Positions 50,699 to 59,574 of a stretch of 64,000 nucleotides of DNA are shown piece by piece; position 1 is the first letter of the stretch, and each line of letters begins with the position of its first letter. The notes under the pieces were generated by a model that saw only the letters and a program-made list of their open reading frames with translations, was not told the DNA's origin and did not search any database. The stretch is from an uncultured Coriobacteriaceae bacterium (GTDB taxonomy: Bacteria; Actinomycetota; Coriobacteriia; Coriobacteriales; Atopobiaceae), in assembly GCA_902791035.1 (NCBI GenBank), contig CADAUA010000002.1, positions 167,101-231,100 on the forward strand, written 5' to 3'. The position numbers were made by a program, and so were the translations under genes.

Positions 50699-50925
50699 CG
50701 CAGCTCCTCTCGCCCTCACATGGTACCCGACACGGGGCACTGCGATGCGCTCGCGGCGGGCGCTGGCGCCCCCGGAGCCTGCGAACCGCTGGTGCGGAGT
50801 TATGTTTCGAACCGCTTAAGCATTGTTTCCGACCTGCAAATAGCTGCTCGGCGGACGGCGGCAAATCGTCGGTGAAAACCTGGCCTTCACAATCAATAAG
50901 AACAGCCGAAATCCTCGCTTTATGC

Positions 50926-50940
50926 AAGTTTGCGAAACTT
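50926..50940. promoter_or_regulatory. Dyad upstream of cstA
   Basis: AAGTTTGCGAAACTT is a perfect inverted repeat (6-bp arms). A second one, TTCTCATGAGAA, is at 50967-50978. A weak promoter (TTGCGA 50930-50935, TATGAA 50951-50956) lies between them, so these may be operator sites of the 350-base cstA upstream region. Confidence 0.4.
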
Positions 50941-51080
50941 CCCTCAATTCTATGAATTACGACGGTTTCTCATGAGAAAACCCGACGGATTCCAAAGGTG
51001 TACCCTCCTTCATCACTTCACACGGTTCCAGGCGGGAGACACCCGTCTACGTGCGGAAACTGAAGGAGGTTTGTCCGGAA

Positions 51081-52922
51081 ATGAATGGCCTGGCAGTAAT
51101 CTTGATAAGTGCGGTTGTCCTAATTCTGGGCTACCTCCTGTACGGTCGCTGGCTTGCCAACGAGTGGGGCGTGGACGCGCAGGCGGTCACTCCCGCACGG
51201 CGCATGGAGGATGGCAAGGACTTCACGCCGGCCTCTCGCTTCACGGTCTTCTCGCACCAGTTCTCCTCCATCTGCGGCGCGGGCCCCGTCACGGGCACCA
51301 TCGTGGCCATGGCCTTCGGCTGGGTCCCCGTCATGCTGTGGGTCCTTGTCGGCGGCATCTTCTTTGGTGCCGTGCATGACTTCGGCGCCCTCTACGCGTC
51401 CATGAAGAACAACGGCAAGTCCGTGGCCCAGCTCATCGAGAAGTACATCGGCAAGACGGGTCGCCGCCTGTTCACGCTCTTCTCCTGGGCCTTCTGCCTG
51501 ATCGTGATCGCTGCCTTCACCTCCATGGTGGCCGGTACGTTTGCAACCACCGCAGGGGCCGACGGCGCGGTCGACTACGCCAAGTCCTACGCCGGTGGCG
51601 CCGCGGGCACCATCTCGATCCTCTTCACCTTCGTGGCCATCGCCTTTGGCTGGGCCTGCCGCAAGTGGAGCCTGGACGGCTGGAAGCAGTTCGTGCTGGC
51701 CATCGCCCTCATGCTCGCCATGTTCGCCGTGGGCATGCAGTTCCCCATCTACCTGGACACCTACGGCTGGATCGCCGTCACCATGGTGTACCTGATCTTC
51801 GCGGCCGCCATGCCCGTCCAGACCCTCAAGCAGCCCCGTGACTACCTCACCGTGATCATGATGATCACCATGATCGTGTCCGCCGTCCTGGGCATCCTGC
51901 TCATGGCCTTCAACGGTCAGGCGACCATGACCGCCCCGGCCTTCGTGGGCTTCACCAACGCAAAGGGCCAGATGCTCTTCCCCGTGCTCTTCGTGTCCGT
52001 GGCCTGCGGCGCCCTCTCCGGCTTCCACAGCATGGTCTCTGCCGGCACCTCCTCCAAGCAGGTCCAGAACGAGACCGACGCCCTGCCCGTGGGCTACGGC
52101 GCCATGGTGGTCGAGTCCTTCGTGGGCATGATCGCCATCGTCATCGCCGGCATCATGTTCGGCGACATGAACACCGCCGGTACCGGCGCCCTGAACAACG
52201 GCGTCGCCTCCACGCCCTTCCAGATCTTTGCCGCCGGCATCGCCCGTGGCATGACCATGATGGGGCTCGACCAGACGGTGGCCACCGTCTTCATGACCAT
52301 GTGCGTCTCCGCCCTGGCCCTCACCTCGCTCGATGCCGTCGCCCGCGTGGGCCGCGCCGCCTTCTCCGAGCTCTTTGCCAAGACCAACGATGCCCTCGTG
52401 GACGCCTCCAAGCAGTCCGGCCTCACCAAGGTCACCGGCAACCCCTGGTTTGCCACCGTGGTCACCCTGGCCTTCGGCCTGCTGCTCACCTTTGGCGGCT
52501 ACCTGGCCATCTGGCCCCTCTTCGGTGCGTCCAACCAGCTCCTGGGCGGCATGACCATGATCGCCATCGCCGTGTTCTGCAAGTGCACCGGCCGCAAGGG
52601 CGCCATGCTCTACGTGCCCGTGGCCTTCCTGCTCGTGTGCACCTTCACCTCGCTGGTCATGAGCATCATGGGCTGCGCCAGCGCGCTGGCCGCGGGCGGC
52701 GTTGCCGTCATCGCCACCTCCGGCATCCAGCTCGTCTTTGCCGTGCTCATCACCGTGCTGGGCGTGATCGTGGCCTACAACTGCCTCAAGGAGCTCTTCC
52801 AGCGCGAGGCCGGCTCCATCCCCGACGAGGAGCCCGAGTGGTCCGAGCTCGGCCGCAAGCACGTGGCCGAGGCCGAGGCCGATGCCAAGGTCGCCGCTGG
52901 CAAGAAGGCCGTGACCGCCTAG
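51081..52922 (+). CDS. cstA: CstA family peptide/pyruvate transporter
   Basis: A carbon-starvation-type carrier of about 613 residues with some 15 to 17 hydrophobic spans. Family features are ARRMEDGKDFTPASRFTVFS, HQFSSICGAGPVTGTIVAMA, GAVHDFGALYASMKNNGKSV, GALSGFHSMVSAGTSSKQVQ and SLDAVARVGRAAFSELF. Members import peptides or pyruvate; which one applies is not decidable here. ATG 51081 has AAGGAGGT (51063-51070). The C-terminus is charged and Ala-rich, and its last codons lie in a triplicated 16-base unit. Confidence 0.93.
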   Translation: MNGLAVILISAVVLILGYLLYGRWLANEWGVDAQAVTPARRMEDGKDFTPASRFTVFSHQFSSICGAGPVTGTIVAMAFGWVPVMLWVLVGGIFFGAVHDFGALYASMKNNGKSVAQLIEKYIGKTGRRLFTLFSWAFCLIVIAAFTSMVAGTFATTAGADGAVDYAKSYAGGAAGTISILFTFVAIAFGWACRKWSLDGWKQFVLAIALMLAMFAVGMQFPIYLDTYGWIAVTMVYLIFAAAMPVQTLKQPRDYLTVIMMITMIVSAVLGILLMAFNGQATMTAPAFVGFTNAKGQMLFPVLFVSVACGALSGFHSMVSAGTSSKQVQNETDALPVGYGAMVVESFVGMIAIVIAGIMFGDMNTAGTGALNNGVASTPFQIFAAGIARGMTMMGLDQTVATVFMTMCVSALALTSLDAVARVGRAAFSELFAKTNDALVDASKQSGLTKVTGNPWFATVVTLAFGLLLTFGGYLAIWPLFGASNQLLGGMTMIAIAVFCKCTGRKGAMLYVPVAFLLVCTFTSLVMSIMGCASALAAGGVAVIATSGIQLVFAVLITVLGVIVAYNCLKELFQREAGSIPDEEPEWSELGRKHVAEAEADAKVAAGKKAVTA

Positions 52923-52960
52923 GGACGTGACCGCCTAGGGACGTGACCGCCTAGGGACGT
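52913..52960. repeat. 16-bp unit triplicated across the cstA stop codon
   Basis: GACCGCCTAGGGACGT occurs three times in a row (52913, 52929, 52945). The first copy contains the last Thr-Ala codons and the TAG of cstA, so the gene end was itself the source of the duplication. Confidence 0.95.
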
Positions 52961-52970
52961 GACGCGGCGG

Positions 52971-53066
52971 TTGCCCCAGGCGACAAGAACGCCCCAGGCA
53001 AGAAGAGCGCCCCAGGCGACAAGAACGCCCCAGGCAAGAAGAGCGCCCCAGGCGACAAGAACGCGA
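52971..53066. repeat. 18-bp tandem repeat with two alternating versions
   Basis: Five units of GCCCCAGGC followed alternately by GACAAGAAC and AAGAAGAGC run directly into the cstA terminator. A reading frame stays open through it, but no start or ribosome site supports a gene. Confidence 0.85.
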
Positions 53067-53070
53067 TGTG

Positions 53071-53106
53071 GGCCCGGCACCCTGTGCGCCGGGCCCTGTT
53101 CTTGTG
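53071..53106 (+). terminator. Probable cstA terminator
   Basis: GGCCCGGC (53071-53078) and GCCGGGCC (53088-53095) form a stem with a 9-base loop, followed by CTGTTCTTGT. Confidence 0.7.
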
Positions 53107-53133
53107 CGGCGGAGCCAAGGGCGCCGCCTCGCT

Positions 53134-53440
53134 GCACCCGGGATGCGGGCGGGCTCACTGCCAACTGGGGTTTCTCGCCGCCGAGCCCATCCCGGGTGCG
53201 GAAAGCAGGGCTTTCGGGCGGCAATCCTGCACCCGGGATGCGGGTGTCCCCTCAGCCAACAGGCATTTCTCGCCGCCGAGCCCATCCCGGGTGCGGAAAG
53301 CAAGGCTTTCGGGCGGCAATCCTGCACCCGGGATGCGGGCGGGCTCACTGCCAACTGGGGTTTCTCGCCGCCGAGCCCATCCCGGGTGCGGCTGGGGCCC
53401 ATATGGGCGCACCCGGGATGCGGGCGGGCGCGAGGCCGCA
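53134..53440. repeat. Array of 66-bp hairpin units (period 95), plus a partial unit
   Basis: Three units of exactly 66 bases (53134-53199, 53229-53294, 53324-53389) are separated by 29-base linkers (53200-53228, 53295-53323), each a small GAAAGC/GCTTTC hairpin. A truncated fourth unit starts at 53409. Units begin GCACCCGGGATG and end CATCCCGGGTGC (12-bp stem) and contain GCCAAC(T/A)GG and TTTCTCGCCGCCGAG. Units 1 and 3 are identical, while unit 2 differs in the 5' part of its loop. Same family as 12375-12652. Confidence 0.92.
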
Positions 53441-53708
53441 CAGCTGTCGACGCCTCGTCTAGCGGGTTTCTGCGGCATTTCGTCCATTTGTCGCATAACC
53501 GCTGGCCGAAAAGATTTCTTGCCGTTCGCCGATTGCGCGGAACAACCAAATCTACCTGCGCCAATAAGCACTTGTCTTGTGCAGAAATACCGTTCGCGGC
53601 TGTCCGCGACCTACCGTTCGCCGAGCGGCTATCCTGTTGCATCGGTGAGGAGAAACCTCGCCACTCTTATCCGCAACGGGGGTTGCGGCACGAATTGGAG
53701 GATGCACT

Positions 53709-54935
53709 ATGGGACGTTTCACTAACCCGCGCGACCTGTACTTCGGCGAGGGCGCCCGCCACGAGATCAAGAACTTCAAGGGCCACAAGGCCATGATCGT
53801 CTCTGGCGGCTCCAGCATGCGCCGCGGCGGCTTCCTGCAGGAGGTCCAGGCCGACCTCGAGGCTGCCGGCATGGAGGTCCAGCTCTTCGAGGGCGTCGAG
53901 TCCGATCCTTCCGTCGAGACGGTCATGAAGGGTGCCGCGGCCATGGAGGCCTTCGGTCCCGACTGGATCGTTGCCATCGGCGGCGGCTCGCCCATCGACG
54001 CGGCCAAGGCCATGTGGATCAAGTACGAGTACCCCGAGTGCACCTTCGAGGACATGTGCAAGGTCTTCGGCATCCCCGAGCTCCGCAAGAAGGCCCACTT
54101 CTGCGCCATCTCCTCCACCTCCGGCACCGCTACCGAGGTGACCGCCTTCTCGATCATCACCGACTACCACAAGGGCATCAAGTACCCCATCGCCGACTTC
54201 GAGATCACGCCCGACGTGGCCATCGTCGACCCCGAGCTCACCTACTCCATGCCCGCCAAGCTCTGCGCCCACACCGGCATGGACGCCCTGACCCACTGCC
54301 TCGAGGCCTACGTCTCCACCGCGGCCTCCATGTTCACCGACGCCAACGCCCTCCACGGCATCCGTGAGATCCACCAGTGGCTGCCCGTCTCCTACACCGG
54401 CGACAAGGAGGCCCGTCAGCACATGCACGAGGCCCAGTGCATCGCCGGCATCGCCTTCTCCTCTGGCCTGCTGGGCATCGTGCACTCCATGGCCCACAAG
54501 ACCGGTGCCGCCTTCGAGAACGGCCACATCATCCACGGCTGCGCCAACGCCATGTACCTCGGCAAGGCCATCCAGTGGAACTCCCGTGACGGCCGTGCCC
54601 GTGAGCGCTACGCCTACGTGGCCAAGGAGATCCTGCACCTCCCCGGCGAGACCGACGAGCAGCTCGTTGAGGCCCTCGTCCAGGAGATCCGCAAGATGAA
54701 CGACACCCTCAACATCCCGCAGGGCATCAAGAACTACGCCAACGGCGGCATCAAGGCCGACGCCAACGAGCAGCCCGTCATGGTGTCCGAGGCCGAGTTC
54801 AAGGCCAAGCTCCCGCAGATCGCTGCCAACGCCGTGCTCGACGCCTGCACGCCCGAGAACCCGCGCGAGACCAAGGCCGAGGACTTCGAGAAGATCCTCA
54901 CCTGCTGCTACTACGACGAGCCCGTCAACTTCTAA
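53709..54935 (+). CDS. Iron-containing alcohol dehydrogenase
   Basis: A group III Fe-dependent NAD(P)H alcohol dehydrogenase (408 residues), of the butanol-dehydrogenase type found in fermenters. It has the nucleotide-binding GGGSPIDAAKAMW, AISSTSGTATEVTAFSIITD, the metal-binding GMDALTHCLEAYVS and HSMAHKTGAAFENGHIIHGC, with the conserved His residues. It probably disposes of reducing equivalents by reducing an aldehyde. ATG 53709 follows GGAGG (53696-53700). The 250 bases upstream after the hairpin array contain no gene. Confidence 0.94.
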   Translation: MGRFTNPRDLYFGEGARHEIKNFKGHKAMIVSGGSSMRRGGFLQEVQADLEAAGMEVQLFEGVESDPSVETVMKGAAAMEAFGPDWIVAIGGGSPIDAAKAMWIKYEYPECTFEDMCKVFGIPELRKKAHFCAISSTSGTATEVTAFSIITDYHKGIKYPIADFEITPDVAIVDPELTYSMPAKLCAHTGMDALTHCLEAYVSTAASMFTDANALHGIREIHQWLPVSYTGDKEARQHMHEAQCIAGIAFSSGLLGIVHSMAHKTGAAFENGHIIHGCANAMYLGKAIQWNSRDGRARERYAYVAKEILHLPGETDEQLVEALVQEIRKMNDTLNIPQGIKNYANGGIKADANEQPVMVSEAEFKAKLPQIAANAVLDACTPENPRETKAEDFEKILTCCYYDEPVNF

Positions 54936-54959
54936 GTTGCGCCTCTCATAGAGCGAAAA

Positions 54960-54996
54960 GGGCGGCGGAGCCTCCGGGTTCCGCCGCCCCTCTTGT
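54960..54996 (+). terminator. Terminator after the alcohol dehydrogenase
   Basis: GGGCGGCGGA (54960-54969), a 10-base loop and TCCGCCGCCC (54980-54989) are followed by CTCTTGT. Confidence 0.82.
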
Positions 54997-55001
54997 ACTG
55001 C

Positions 55002-55072
55002 GGGCAGAAAGGGGTACTCCCCTGGTGCCCGGCGATGCGCAACGGGCACCAGGGGAGCACCCCTTTCTGCCC
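55002..55072. repeat. 71-base near-perfect inverted repeat between convergent genes
   Basis: Two 30-base arms (55002-55031 and 55043-55072) pair with a single mismatch around an 11-base loop. The arms start GGGCAGAAAGGGGTACTCCC. The element ends 1 base before the murE stop codon. It may serve murE as terminator or be a mobile repeat. Confidence 0.92.
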
Positions 55073-55073
55073 A

Positions 55074-56606
55074 CTACTCCACGGGCTTGGCGAAGTCGCG
55101 CACGGCCTCCTGGAAGACGCCCCCATCGGTGCGATAGGGCACGAACCTGTCGCCCTCGTGCTGGTAGGCGTCGTCGCCCTTGGCAAGGAGGCACAGGATC
55201 GCCGAGCCCTCGCCCGCATAGGCCAGCTCCACCGCGCGATGGATGGCCTTCTCGCGATCTGGGATCACCTCGTACGAGGTACCGGCCGGGGTGGCGTCCA
55301 CCAACTGCTGGCAGATGTCCTCCACGCGCTCGTGGGCGGGGTCATCCTCGGTGTATATGACGTGGTCCGCCCACTTGGCGGCCTCCTGGGGCAGGTCCTG
55401 CCGACGCTCGTAGGCCTTGTCGCCTGGCGCGCCAAACACGGCGATGATGCGCCAACCAGGGAACTCCTGCCTCACGGACGGGAAGAGCCGCTGGAAGGAG
55501 AGCTTGTTGTGGGCATAGTCCACCAGGGCCACGGCCCTGCGGTCCGGCGAGAAGAGGAGCTCCATGCGGCCGGGGACGCGCACGTACAGAAGGGCGTCGC
55601 AGACCTGCCGGCGCCCGACGCCCAGCACCTCGCAGATGGCGATGGCCGCCAGGGCGTTGTCTACGTTGAAGGTGCCCGGCATCGCCAGGGCCACCTTGCC
55701 CGACCAGCTGGGAGTGTGCGCGTAGAAGGTCACGTAGCCGTAGCCGGGGTCGATGTGGTCGGCCCACACGTCTGCCTCCGGGTTGGTGGCCGAGAAGGTC
55801 ACCACGCGCTCGCAGCGCTTGGCCCGGGCCAGGATGGTGTTTGCCCGGTCGGAGTCGAGGTTGACCACCGCCACGCGGGCCTGGTCGAAGATGCGCAGCT
55901 TGCTCTCGAAGTAGTCGGCGAAGTCCGGGTGCTCGGTGGGCGAGATGTGGTCGCGGCCGATGTTGAGGAAGCAGGCGACGTCCAGCCCCAGGCCCACCAC
56001 GCGGTCGTACTTGAGGGCTTGGCTGGAGACCTCCATGTCCACGAACTCGAGGCCGGCCGAGCGGGCGTTGGCCAGGTGGCGCCAGAGGTCGGGAGCCTCG
56101 GGCGTGGTGTTGTGGCTCTCCTCGTTCTCCACGCCGTCGTAGGTCTCGATGGAGCCTATGACGGCAGCGTGCGAGTAGGCGGCGTCTGCGTCCAGGATCG
56201 CACGCAGCATGTAGGAGACCGTGGACTTGCCCTTGGTGCCCGTGATGCCTATGACGGTGAGGTCGCGGTCCGGGTGGCCGAAGGCCTCGGCCGACACGAG
56301 GGCCATGGCCAGGCGCAGGTCCGTGGCCACGAGGGCGGGGACGCCGGGCGCCACGGCGGCGAGCTCGGGGGCACGGTCCTCGTCGCAGAGATAGGCCACA
56401 GCGCCCTTCTGCAGTGCCGACTGCAGGTAGGCGGGCTTGAAGGCCTGACCCTTGCATACGAAGACGTGTCCCGCGGCGGCCACGCGGGAGTCGCAGTCCG
56501 CGCCGGTCACGGGGGTGGCGAGCGCCTCGTCGGTGAGGTTGGACGAGGCGGCGAGGAGGTTCTGCTCCGAGAGAAGCTCCACAAGAGATGCAAGTGTCGT
56601 ATTCAT
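55074..56606 (-). CDS. murE: UDP-N-acetylmuramoyl-tripeptide synthetase
   Basis: Adds the third amino acid to the peptidoglycan stem peptide. The 510-residue Mur ligase has GADCDSRVAAAGHVFVCKGQ, the ATP loop VIGITGTKGKSTVSYMLRA, MEVSSQALKYDRV and VALVDYAHNKLS. The C-terminal substrate motif is DDPAHE where DAP-specific enzymes have DNPR, so the added residue is probably L-lysine (or ornithine) and not meso-diaminopimelate; this is inference. ATG 56606 is used. A TATACT -10 at 56619-56614 would give an almost leaderless transcript. Confidence 0.94.
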   Translation of the reverse strand: MNTTLASLVELLSEQNLLAASSNLTDEALATPVTGADCDSRVAAAGHVFVCKGQAFKPAYLQSALQKGAVAYLCDEDRAPELAAVAPGVPALVATDLRLAMALVSAEAFGHPDRDLTVIGITGTKGKSTVSYMLRAILDADAAYSHAAVIGSIETYDGVENEESHNTTPEAPDLWRHLANARSAGLEFVDMEVSSQALKYDRVVGLGLDVACFLNIGRDHISPTEHPDFADYFESKLRIFDQARVAVVNLDSDRANTILARAKRCERVVTFSATNPEADVWADHIDPGYGYVTFYAHTPSWSGKVALAMPGTFNVDNALAAIAICEVLGVGRRQVCDALLYVRVPGRMELLFSPDRRAVALVDYAHNKLSFQRLFPSVRQEFPGWRIIAVFGAPGDKAYERRQDLPQEAAKWADHVIYTEDDPAHERVEDICQQLVDATPAGTSYEVIPDREKAIHRAVELAYAGEGSAILCLLAKGDDAYQHEGDRFVPYRTDGGVFQEAVRDFAKPVE

Positions 56607-56630
56607 GGGCCCCAGTATAGCGGGTGTGGC

Positions 56631-56679
56631 GTGCCAAGGGCGAAAGCACACCGTGCTTTCGCCCAGACACCTTTGGCAC
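56631..56679. promoter_or_regulatory. Nested inverted repeat between murE and tRNA-Val
   Basis: GGGCGAAAGCAC (56638-56649) pairs with GTGCTTTCGCCC (56653-56664), and the outer GTGCCAA (56631-56637) with TTGGCAC (56673-56679). The rightward TTGGCA with TATGCT (56697-56702, 18-base gap) is a plausible tRNA-Val promoter; extended -10 TGCTAGAAT overlaps it. Confidence 0.5.
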
Positions 56680-56717
56680 GGCGGGAGCCGGGGGCCTATG
56701 CTAGAATCCCACCGTAC

Positions 56718-56793
56718 GGGCGATTGGCGCAGTGGCTAGCGCAGGTGCCTTACAAGCACAAGGTCGGCGGTTCGAGTCCGTCATCGCCCACCA
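56718..56793 (+). tRNA. tRNA-Val (anticodon TAC)
   Basis: GGGCGAT pairs with ATCGCCC. The anticodon loop CTTACAA holds TAC, the T arm is GGCGG-TTCGAGT-CCGTC, and an encoded CCA ends at 56793. Confidence 0.95.
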
Positions 56794-56804
56794 GGAGCCT
56801 CGTC

Positions 56805-56838
56805 GGGCCAGTCCATCGCGGGCTGGCCCGTTTGTTCA
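56805..56838 (+). terminator. Terminator after tRNA-Val
   Basis: GGGCCAG (56805-56811) and CTGGCCC (56823-56829) are followed by GTTTGTT. Confidence 0.75.
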
Positions 56839-56868
56839 GAGAGCGGCATTGTGGCGGGGAGGTGGACC

Positions 56869-58683
56869 ATGGCTGGTTCCGATGCGAGGCGCAAGGTCAT
56901 CGACAGGAGCGGAAACAGGCGCATGCCCGTCGGCGTGGCCGACTTCGCGGATGCCATCCAGAACTGCGTGGTAATCGACAAGAGCAAGCTCATTGCGGAT
57001 GTGGCGACGCGCGGGGCCAAGGTCACGCTCTTCTGCAGGCCGCGACGGTTTGGTAAGTCGCTGGCTATGAGCATGCTCCGCTACTACTTCGAGAAGCCCG
57101 TGGAGGGGATTCGCACCCGTGCGTATCCCGGGCTCTTCGACGGCTTGGCGGTGATGGACGCGGCACCCGAGGTCCTGGCCATGCACCAGGCGCATCCCGT
57201 CATCTTCCTAACGCTCGCACAGGTGGAGGGCGCCGACTGGGAGGAGACGCGCGATGCCCTGGCCATGGTGATGGCGGACGAATACGGCAGGCATCGCTAC
57301 CTCCTGGAAGGCGATACGCTTGCCGGTGACCAAAGGGGCTACTTCCATCGCGTACTGAGTGCCCAAGAGCCCGAGAGCGACCTGCGCTACACGCTCTCGC
57401 GCCTGTGCGGTTTCCTCGGCACATACTACGGCGTGCCGCCCGTGATCCTCATCGACGAATACGATTGCCCCATCATCTCCGCCCACAACGAGGACAAGAA
57501 GCACGACAAGGGTTACTACGACGCCTGCATCCGCTTCATGCGCATGTGGCTTGGCCGTGCGCTCAAGGCAGGTACCGACTACCAACTTGCATGTCTCACC
57601 GGTGTGCAGCGCGTGAGCCATGAGTCCATATTCTCGGGCCTCAACAACGTGGACGTGGACACGGCGCTCAACCATCTGTACCGCGAGGGCTTCGGCTTCG
57701 TGGACGCGGAGGTGGAGGAGCTCCTTGCCTATGTTGGCCGACCCGACACGATGGACGAGGTCCGCACCTGGTACGACGGCTACAACTTTGGCGGCGAGGG
57801 CGTGTATAACCCCTGGTCGGTGATCAACTACGTGCGGAGCGGCTTCCAGCCGGGGTCGTACTGGTCCAACACCAGCGGAAACGCGATTCTGAAGGACCTT
57901 GTTGCCAACGCCGACGCGCAGACCCGCGAGCAGGTGGTCGAGCTTGCAGATGGCCGCTCGGTCGAGCACGAGCTCAACCTTGGCACCGTCTTCGGTGACA
58001 TGCGCACGAACCCGGAGGCGGTCTGGAGCCAGCTCTTCCTGGCGGGTTACCTCACGACCGATGACGTGTGGAACCCCGATGCCGCCCGTGCCGTGCGACC
58101 CATGCGCATCCCCAACCACGAGGTGCGCGAGTCATATCGGATCGAGATCGTTGACCGCGCGCGGGCCATCTCCGGCGGGCGGGGCAATCTGGAGCGGCTG
58201 CAGGACGCGGTCGTGGCCGGCGACTTGGAGGCGTTTGGCGAGGCCCTCGATCAGGTGCTTGGCCATGCGGCGAGCTTCCACGACCTTACCCTGGAGGAGT
58301 CCTACCACGACCTGCTGTTGGGCCTTCTGTATCAAGTGCGGGGCTATCGGTACGTGCGATCCAACCGCGAGGAGGGCCTGGGCCGCTTCGACCTGAGGCT
58401 GGACCCGCTGCCGGAGAACGTGGGTAGGCTGCCCGTGGTCGTGGTCGAGGCCAAGCGGCTGAGTCCCAAGGTGGCGCGCGGGGTTGGAGGCGAGGGCTTG
58501 CAGAAGGTCCTTGCGCCACTTGCGGCAGAGGGGCTGGCGCAGGCAAAGAGGCTAGGCTACGCGCGGTCGTGTGCCGAGGGGCCTGGGGAGGAGCCCGATG
58601 GGACGATTGCGCCTGCCCAAGCCCTTGCCTGGGGTATCGCCTTCCGAGGAAAGACCTTCTATGCCGCGTGCGAGCGGCTGTAG
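56869..58683 (+). CDS. AAA-ATPase-like / PD-(D/E)XK nuclease-like protein
   Basis: A 604-residue member of the AAA-ATPase_like plus PDDEXK_9 family, common in gut and oral anaerobes and without established function. The N-terminus has FADAIQNCVVIDKSKLIADV, the P-loop RPRRFGKSLAMSML (about 56-70) and Walker B VILIDEYDCPI. The middle has WYDGYNFGG and VYNPWSVINYV, both family marks. The C-terminus has a nuclease core: GRFDLRLDPLPE followed by VVVVEAKRL (Asp and ExK). ATG 56869 follows GGGGAGGTGG. It lies right behind a tRNA, where acquired genes often sit, but its composition matches the neighbours. Confidence 0.88.
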   Translation: MAGSDARRKVIDRSGNRRMPVGVADFADAIQNCVVIDKSKLIADVATRGAKVTLFCRPRRFGKSLAMSMLRYYFEKPVEGIRTRAYPGLFDGLAVMDAAPEVLAMHQAHPVIFLTLAQVEGADWEETRDALAMVMADEYGRHRYLLEGDTLAGDQRGYFHRVLSAQEPESDLRYTLSRLCGFLGTYYGVPPVILIDEYDCPIISAHNEDKKHDKGYYDACIRFMRMWLGRALKAGTDYQLACLTGVQRVSHESIFSGLNNVDVDTALNHLYREGFGFVDAEVEELLAYVGRPDTMDEVRTWYDGYNFGGEGVYNPWSVINYVRSGFQPGSYWSNTSGNAILKDLVANADAQTREQVVELADGRSVEHELNLGTVFGDMRTNPEAVWSQLFLAGYLTTDDVWNPDAARAVRPMRIPNHEVRESYRIEIVDRARAISGGRGNLERLQDAVVAGDLEAFGEALDQVLGHAASFHDLTLEESYHDLLLGLLYQVRGYRYVRSNREEGLGRFDLRLDPLPENVGRLPVVVVEAKRLSPKVARGVGGEGLQKVLAPLAAEGLAQAKRLGYARSCAEGPGEEPDGTIAPAQALAWGIAFRGKTFYAACERL

Positions 58684-58718
58684 GGCAAGAAGTACAAGCA
58701 CCGAGTTGGAGTTAGAAA

Positions 58719-59486
58719 ATGGCTGATACACGCAGTGATGCAGCGAAGACTTCCGTCTCCCAGCGCAGCTACGGGCGCGCGGCGGACCAGATGCGCCCCG
58801 TGCACCTGACGCCAGGCGTGATGAAGAATGCCGACGGCTCCTGCCTGGCGGAGTTCGGCGACACGCGCGTACTCTGCACGGCCACGGTGGAGGAGGGCGT
58901 GCCCCAGTGGCGGCGCGGCCAGCACCTGGGCTGGGTCACGGCGGAGTATGGCATGCTGCCGGCCTCGACCAACCGCCGCAGCCCCCGCGAGTACGGCAAG
59001 CGCAAGGGCCGCAGCATGGAGATCGAGCGCCTGGTGGGGCGGAGCCTGCGGGCCTGCGTGGACATGCGGCGGCTGGGCGAGCTCACCGTCACACTGGACT
59101 GCGACGTGATCCAGGCCGACGGCGGCACCCGCACGGCTAGCATCACCGGTGCCTGGGTGGCCCTCCACCAGGCACTCTGGGCGCTTGTGGAGAAGGACGC
59201 CCTGCACCGGCTGCCCCTCGCGGGCCAGGTGGCTGCCATCTCCATGGGGGTGGTGGGCGGCGTGCCTCTGCTTGACCTTGACTATCCCGAGGACTCGCAC
59301 GCCGACGTGGACCTCAACCTCGTAGGCATGGGCGCGGGGCGCATCGTGGAGGTCCAGGGCACGGGGGAGCACAGCACGTACACGCGCGAGGAGCTGGGTG
59401 CCCTTCTTAGCATGGGTCTGCCGGCCATCGACGAGCTCCTGGGCCTGCAGCGCGAGGCCACGGGCTACGCGCAACAGGGGGTCTGA
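58719..59486 (+). CDS. rph: Ribonuclease PH
   Basis: A phosphorolytic 3' exoribonuclease that trims tRNA precursors (255 residues). Hallmarks are GSCLAEFGDTRVLCTATVEE, GWVTAEYGMLPASTNRRSPR, LDCDVIQADGGTRTASITGA and DLNLVGMGAGRIVEVQGTGE. ATG 58719 follows GGAG with AT-rich spacing. Its last codons (Gln-Gln-Gly-Val, stop) fall inside the first copy of a repeated motif. Confidence 0.96.
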   Translation: MADTRSDAAKTSVSQRSYGRAADQMRPVHLTPGVMKNADGSCLAEFGDTRVLCTATVEEGVPQWRRGQHLGWVTAEYGMLPASTNRRSPREYGKRKGRSMEIERLVGRSLRACVDMRRLGELTVTLDCDVIQADGGTRTASITGAWVALHQALWALVEKDALHRLPLAGQVAAISMGVVGGVPLLDLDYPEDSHADVDLNLVGMGAGRIVEVQGTGEHSTYTREELGALLSMGLPAIDELLGLQREATGYAQQGV

Positions 59487-59555
59487 CCTTCTGTCACCGG
59501 GGTCTGGCCTTCTGTCATGCCGCCGTCGTACGACAAAAGGTCAGACCCCTGTCAG
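59475..59555. repeat. Three copies of a GGGGTCTGRCCTT-TGTC motif, two direct and one inverted
   Basis: GGGGTCTGACCTTCTGTC at about 59477-59495, GGGGTCTGGCCTTCTGTC at 59499-59516, and the inverted GACAAAAGGTCAGACCCC at 59532-59549. The first copy contains the rph stop codon. The outer pair can fold into a long stem; it may end the rph transcript. Confidence 0.85.
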
Positions 59556-59574
59556 CTCTATGGGAAGGAGCATC

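Noticed and set aside
52971..53066. Small Lys/Ala-rich protein encoded by the 18-bp repeats after cstA
   Set aside because: No start codon with a ribosome site, and the repeat runs into the terminator hairpin.
54993..55072. Insertion sequence end
   Set aside because: No transposase remnant or target duplication is visible beside the hairpin.
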